From contig JADEXK010000050.1 of assembly GCA_015207155.1 (NCBI GenBank), forward strand, positions 1-45,807: a DNA stretch of 45,807 nt, read 5' to 3'. Origin of the DNA: Nostocales cyanobacterium LEGE 11386. GTDB taxonomy: Bacteria; Cyanobacteriota; Cyanobacteriia; Cyanobacteriales; Nostocaceae. Of this stretch, positions 42,607-45,807 are shown in pieces (position 1 is the stretch's first letter; every line of letters begins with the position of its first letter). The position numbers were made by a program, and so were the translations under genes. The notes beneath the pieces are model-generated. The model searched no databases. It worked only from the letters and a program-made list of their open reading frames with translations, and was not told the origin of the DNA.

Positions 42607-45600
42607 TCATTCATCCCGACAGATAGAACGATCGCCTGACTGCAAATCGCCATTATGCTGAAGATAATCAGCAATTCGTGAACATCCTTGCTGCATCAAA
42701 TCATCTAAATCGAGGTTCCATAGCATCACCCCAGCATCATCACCACCACTCAACAACACTTTGTCATCGGGATGGAAATTAACACTGTTAACCTTTCCCG
42801 GATGTCCCAACAGAGTTTTCAACAAAGTACCATCTTTAACACTCCACAACTTGATGGTATTGTCAGCACTACCAGAAGCTAAAATTTGACCGTCAAAACC
42901 AAAACTGAGGCTAGTTACACCATCTGTGTGTCCGGTGAGGGTATGAATTAACCCACCATCAGCCACACGCCAAAGTTTGATAGTATTATCCCAACTAGCA
43001 GTCGCTAAAATTTTACCATCAGGACTGAATTGTACAGAAGCGATCGCTAAACCATGTCCAGTGATATTTTTGACTAAGTTACCTTGATTATCCCAGATTT
43101 TCACGGTGCGATCGCTACTCCCAGAAGCTAGTAACTTAACATTTGGACTAAAACTGACACTTGTTACCTCATCAGTATGTCCTGCAAGAGAGTGTAATAA
43201 ATTACCATCTTTAATCTGCCATACTTTCACAGTTTTATCAGCACTACCAGAAGCAATTATTTGATTATCTGGACTAAAACTAATACTAGTTACTCTATCT
43301 TTATGCCCTGTAAAGACTTTAACTAATTGCTGATTATTATCCCAAATTTTAATTGTTTTATCAGCACTAGCTGTGGCTAAATTTTCACCATCAGGACTGA
43401 AAACTACTGCGTCAATAATATCACCATGTCCCTGAAATTTCTTGGTTAGCGATGCGTCCCCTTGCCAAATTTTAATCTCACCATCCCAACCCGCAGTAGC
43501 AAAAGTTTTGCCATCAGCACTAAAACTAACACTGCGAATATCCCTTGTTTGTAATGTTTTTTCGTTAACTACTTTCCACAACCGAATAGTTTTATCAGCA
43601 CCAGCAGAAGCGAGAACTTGACCATCAACACTAAAACTAATATCTCTAACTGATTCGCTGTTTTGAATAGTTCTAATTAAGTTACCATTTAATTGCCATA
43701 ATTTAATAGTACGATCAGCCGAAGCGGAAGCTAAAACTTGATTATCTGGACTGAATTTTATGCTATTGACTTGTTCACTATGAGCTTCTATAGTTTGTAA
43801 TAATTTACCGTTAGCATCCCAGAGTTTGATAGTTTTATCACCACTAGCAGCAGCGATATTTTCACCATCATCGCTAAATTGCACACGAGTAATCCGTCCT
43901 TGATGTCCTGCTAAAGTTGTGATTAATTTACCATCTGTTGCTTGCCAAAGTTTTACTAAATTATCTTCACCACCAGAAGCAATCATTTGACTATCAGCAC
44001 TGAAATCAACGGTATTTACCCAGCCATTATGAGCCTGCCAAGAATTAATTAAGCTGCCGTCAATGCGCCACAATTTTATGGTATTATCCAGACTAGCCGA
44101 TGCTATGATTTTGCTATCAGGACTGAAACTGACATTGGTAATAATGTCGGTATGTCCGGTGAAAACTTGAATTAATTTACCGTCAATTCCATATAGCCTA
44201 ATACTGTTGTCAGCAGCAGCCAGCAATTTACCATCAGGACTAAAACTAATAGCTGTAACTCTGTTTTGACTATCTGTAATAGTTGTCATTAAACTCCCAT
44301 TTGTACGCCAGAGTTTAATTGTCTTATCATCACTGGCAGAAGCTAAAATTTGACCATTTGGACTAAAAATCACAGCATTAACTTGTTGACTATGACCTGG
44401 TAATCTGTTAAGTTCTTGAGTCTGGTAAATAGCTTGTTGAAAAGTTGCCGCAGTTGCTAATAGAATATCTTGATGTGGTGAAAAAACTTGCTTAAGTTCT
44501 CGTCCAGCTTTGACACTAGCAATTACAGATTCTAATTGTTGATGAGATAATAAAAATGCTTGTGAGGAGGCATTTAAAGCCGCAATTTCTCGTAATTGAG
44601 CCGCTTGTTTTTGGAAATAAGCCAAACCGCCAAAACCACTAGCAGCAATTCCTAAAACACTAATTACAGCAATAGCCCTTTGAGCTTGTCGGAGTCGCTT
44701 TTTTTGCTCTCGTTGGTGTTGTTCTCTAGCATCTAAACAAGCAGCAATAAAGTATTGCACATCAGCAGATAATTCATCTGTGTATTTCACAAAAATTTCT
44801 TCTGCTTCCGCCAGACGAATACCCTGCAACAAAAAATCAGGCTGCTGCTGATTTTGTTTCCACAAAGCTGCTGATTGTTCAATTTGACGTTGCGATCGCA
44901 ATCGACTACGATTTTCTTCTAGCCACCAGCGCAATGTTGACCAGTGGCGAATTAAGATTTCGTGAGCTACTTCAATAGTGACTGCTGAAGATGAAGATAT
45001 GGGGTGAATGGTCTCGCCTTTGTTACCTGCAAGAATATCCTCTTCCTCAAAATTCACTACTACTAATTTGGCAGCAGTTAAAGCCAAGAGAGTTTTTTCC
45101 ACCAATTCATCGGGATACTTCTGCACAACCAACTCAGATTTACATACTCGCCGTCTCGTATCTTCCGTACCGTCCCCTAGTTGCGTGAGTGACAGAAAAA
45201 TCCAGCGAGCGCATTCTTGAGCTTGACTATCTAAATTTTCGTAAACTTCCTGAGCTTTGCGTTCCAATGCGCCTTTAATCCCACCAATTTGCTGTTGATA
45301 ACCCGCTAGTGTTAACTCACCTGCTTGACGACACACCCATAACTGCTCAAGCACAAATTCCAGCAATGGCAAATCTCCCGCCGAGTGGTTTAACTCCTGT
45401 AATAGAACTTCCACCAGTCCCGGCTCAACTTTTAATCCCACTTGTTCAGCTGGGTCAACAATCACACGACGATAGTCCTCATCAGTCAACTTTGGCGGTA
45501 CTAACACACTTGATTGTTGCAATAACGTAGCCAGTGCTGGTATTTCCAAACAAGAGGCGATAAAATCAGCCCGCACAGTTAACACTAATTTGAATTTATC

Positions 45601-45777
45601 AGCCGCATATTCCATTGCTCCCAATAGCAGGTTGAAAAACTGCTGTCTATCTTCACTAGAAGCTAAAGTGAACAATTCCTCAAACTGGTCTATCACCAAA
45701 ACCACCATCGGCTCAGGTCGGCTACGTAACCAGTAGACAAAGCCTTCTACTCCCTGGTACAGCATAGCTTCTGTCAC
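42607..45777 (-). CDS. STAND NTPase with 14 WD40 repeats, 5' end missing
   Basis: The visible 1056 codons lack the true N-terminus. The first part is an nSTAND NTPase domain from Walker B onward (VVLVIDQFEELFTLA, then KLVLTVRADFIASCLE, ELNHSAGDLPLLEFVLEQLW). The P-loop and any effector domain lie beyond the contig. A coiled region and a hydrophobic helix follow (about residues 367-388, AIAVISVLGIAASGFGGLAYF region). From about 455, 14 WD40 repeats form two seven-bladed propellers, with units such as GHTDEVTSVSFSP and DKTIKLW. The tail DLDDLMQQGCSRIADYL is common in these proteins. The apparent GTG start at 45,775-45,777 lies inside adapter sequence and is not real. WD40-STAND proteins sense signals and in some cases act in defence or cell death. 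Confidence 0.9.
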   Translation of the reverse strand: MTEAMLYQGVEGFVYWLRSRPEPMVVLVIDQFEELFTLASSEDRQQFFNLLLGAMEYAADKFKLVLTVRADFIASCLEIPALATLLQQSSVLVPPKLTDEDYRRVIVDPAEQVGLKVEPGLVEVLLQELNHSAGDLPLLEFVLEQLWVCRQAGELTLAGYQQQIGGIKGALERKAQEVYENLDSQAQECARWIFLSLTQLGDGTEDTRRRVCKSELVVQKYPDELVEKTLLALTAAKLVVVNFEEEDILAGNKGETIHPISSSSAVTIEVAHEILIRHWSTLRWWLEENRSRLRSQRQIEQSAALWKQNQQQPDFLLQGIRLAEAEEIFVKYTDELSADVQYFIAACLDAREQHQREQKKRLRQAQRAIAVISVLGIAASGFGGLAYFQKQAAQLREIAALNASSQAFLLSHQQLESVIASVKAGRELKQVFSPHQDILLATAATFQQAIYQTQELNRLPGHSQQVNAVIFSPNGQILASASDDKTIKLWRTNGSLMTTITDSQNRVTAISFSPDGKLLAAADNSIRLYGIDGKLIQVFTGHTDIITNVSFSPDSKIIASASLDNTIKLWRIDGSLINSWQAHNGWVNTVDFSADSQMIASGGEDNLVKLWQATDGKLITTLAGHQGRITRVQFSDDGENIAAASGDKTIKLWDANGKLLQTIEAHSEQVNSIKFSPDNQVLASASADRTIKLWQLNGNLIRTIQNSESVRDISFSVDGQVLASAGADKTIRLWKVVNEKTLQTRDIRSVSFSADGKTFATAGWDGEIKIWQGDASLTKKFQGHGDIIDAVVFSPDGENLATASADKTIKIWDNNQQLVKVFTGHKDRVTSISFSPDNQIIASGSADKTVKVWQIKDGNLLHSLAGHTDEVTSVSFSPNVKLLASGSSDRTVKIWDNQGNLVKNITGHGLAIASVQFSPDGKILATASWDNTIKLWRVADGGLIHTLTGHTDGVTSLSFGFDGQILASGSADNTIKLWSVKDGTLLKTLLGHPGKVNSVNFHPDDKVLLSGGDDAGVMLWNLDLDDLMQQGCSRIADYLQHNGDLQSGDRSICRDE

Positions 45778-45807
45778 TTATACACATCTGACGCTGCCGA
45801 CGAATAG
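45771..45807. other. Sequencing adapter left at the contig end (not genomic)
   Basis: Positions 45,771-45,803 match the reverse complement of the Nextera Read 1 transposase adapter (33 bases) except for A instead of T at 45,776. It includes the mosaic-end portion (CTTATACACATCT) and GACGCTGCCGACGA. The following four bases ATAG would be the first bases of an i5 index in read-through. Genomic sequence therefore ends at or a few bases after 45,770. Confidence 0.95.

Noticed and set aside
42474..42674. Open frame at the end of the CRISPR array
   Set aside because: It lies across the decayed repeat and the 3' end of the WD40 gene, and a low-complexity GCGCAAAG run causes it.
45775..45777. GTG as the start of the WD40-STAND protein
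   Set aside because: It lies within adapter sequence, and the domain begins in the middle (Walker B without P-loop), so the real start is off the contig.

Overview
The window looks like one assembled contig from a filamentous, Nostocales-type cyanobacterium (Nostoc/Anabaena group). The evidence is the frequent GCGATCGC (HIP1) octamer, a dnaE gene that stops inside a split intein, a NucA/NuiA nuclease and inhibitor pair, SLH-domain porin-type envelope proteins, a NIL-domain ferredoxin, DUF1400 and DUF2301 proteins, and many dispersed palindromic repeats. The last ~37 bases are not genomic: positions 45771-45803 match the reverse complement of the Nextera Read 1 transposase adapter at 32 of 33 bases.

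Left part (1-8,720): ribokinase (rbsK), a membrane-anchored thioredoxin (txlA), a NIL-ferredoxin, then the nuclease inhibitor nuiA facing its target nuclease nucA. A CHAD-domain protein follows, then a MarR regulator with a four-helix membrane protein, each preceded by a large palindrome, and three small secreted proteins. Two of those secreted-protein genes share a gap-free 52-bp upstream block.

Middle (8,968-24,456): the N-terminal half of DNA polymerase III alpha with the N-intein; a 1140-residue chimera of response regulator, DNA-binding domain, HPt, second receiver and histidine kinase, coupled to a single-domain response regulator; a universal stress protein; HtpX; a coiled-coil protein; an ElyC/SanA-like and DUF2301 pair; a SAM hydroxide adenosyltransferase; a 51-residue protein; a PRC-barrel/DUF2382 protein; and an SLH protein.

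Right part (24,591-45,807): a DUF1400 alpha/beta hydrolase, a DMT-family transporter, a truncated PIN toxin followed by a ParD/ParE module, an Eis-like acetyltransferase and NAD-dependent DNA ligase. An envelope-oriented block comes next: two related secreted alanine-rich repeat proteins, a third secreted protein, a Ser/Thr kinase, a secreted FecR-domain protein and an SLH porin. It ends with a CRISPR array of 26 repeats without cas genes, and a STAND ATPase with 14 WD40 repeats cut off by the contig end.

The parts most worth following up are the alanine-rich repeat family with its kinase/FecR/porin neighbours, the twin 52-bp upstream blocks, the MarR palindromes and the chimeric kinase. At least five families of short inverted repeats sit in the intergenic gaps. 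No tRNA, rRNA or transposase gene was recognised.
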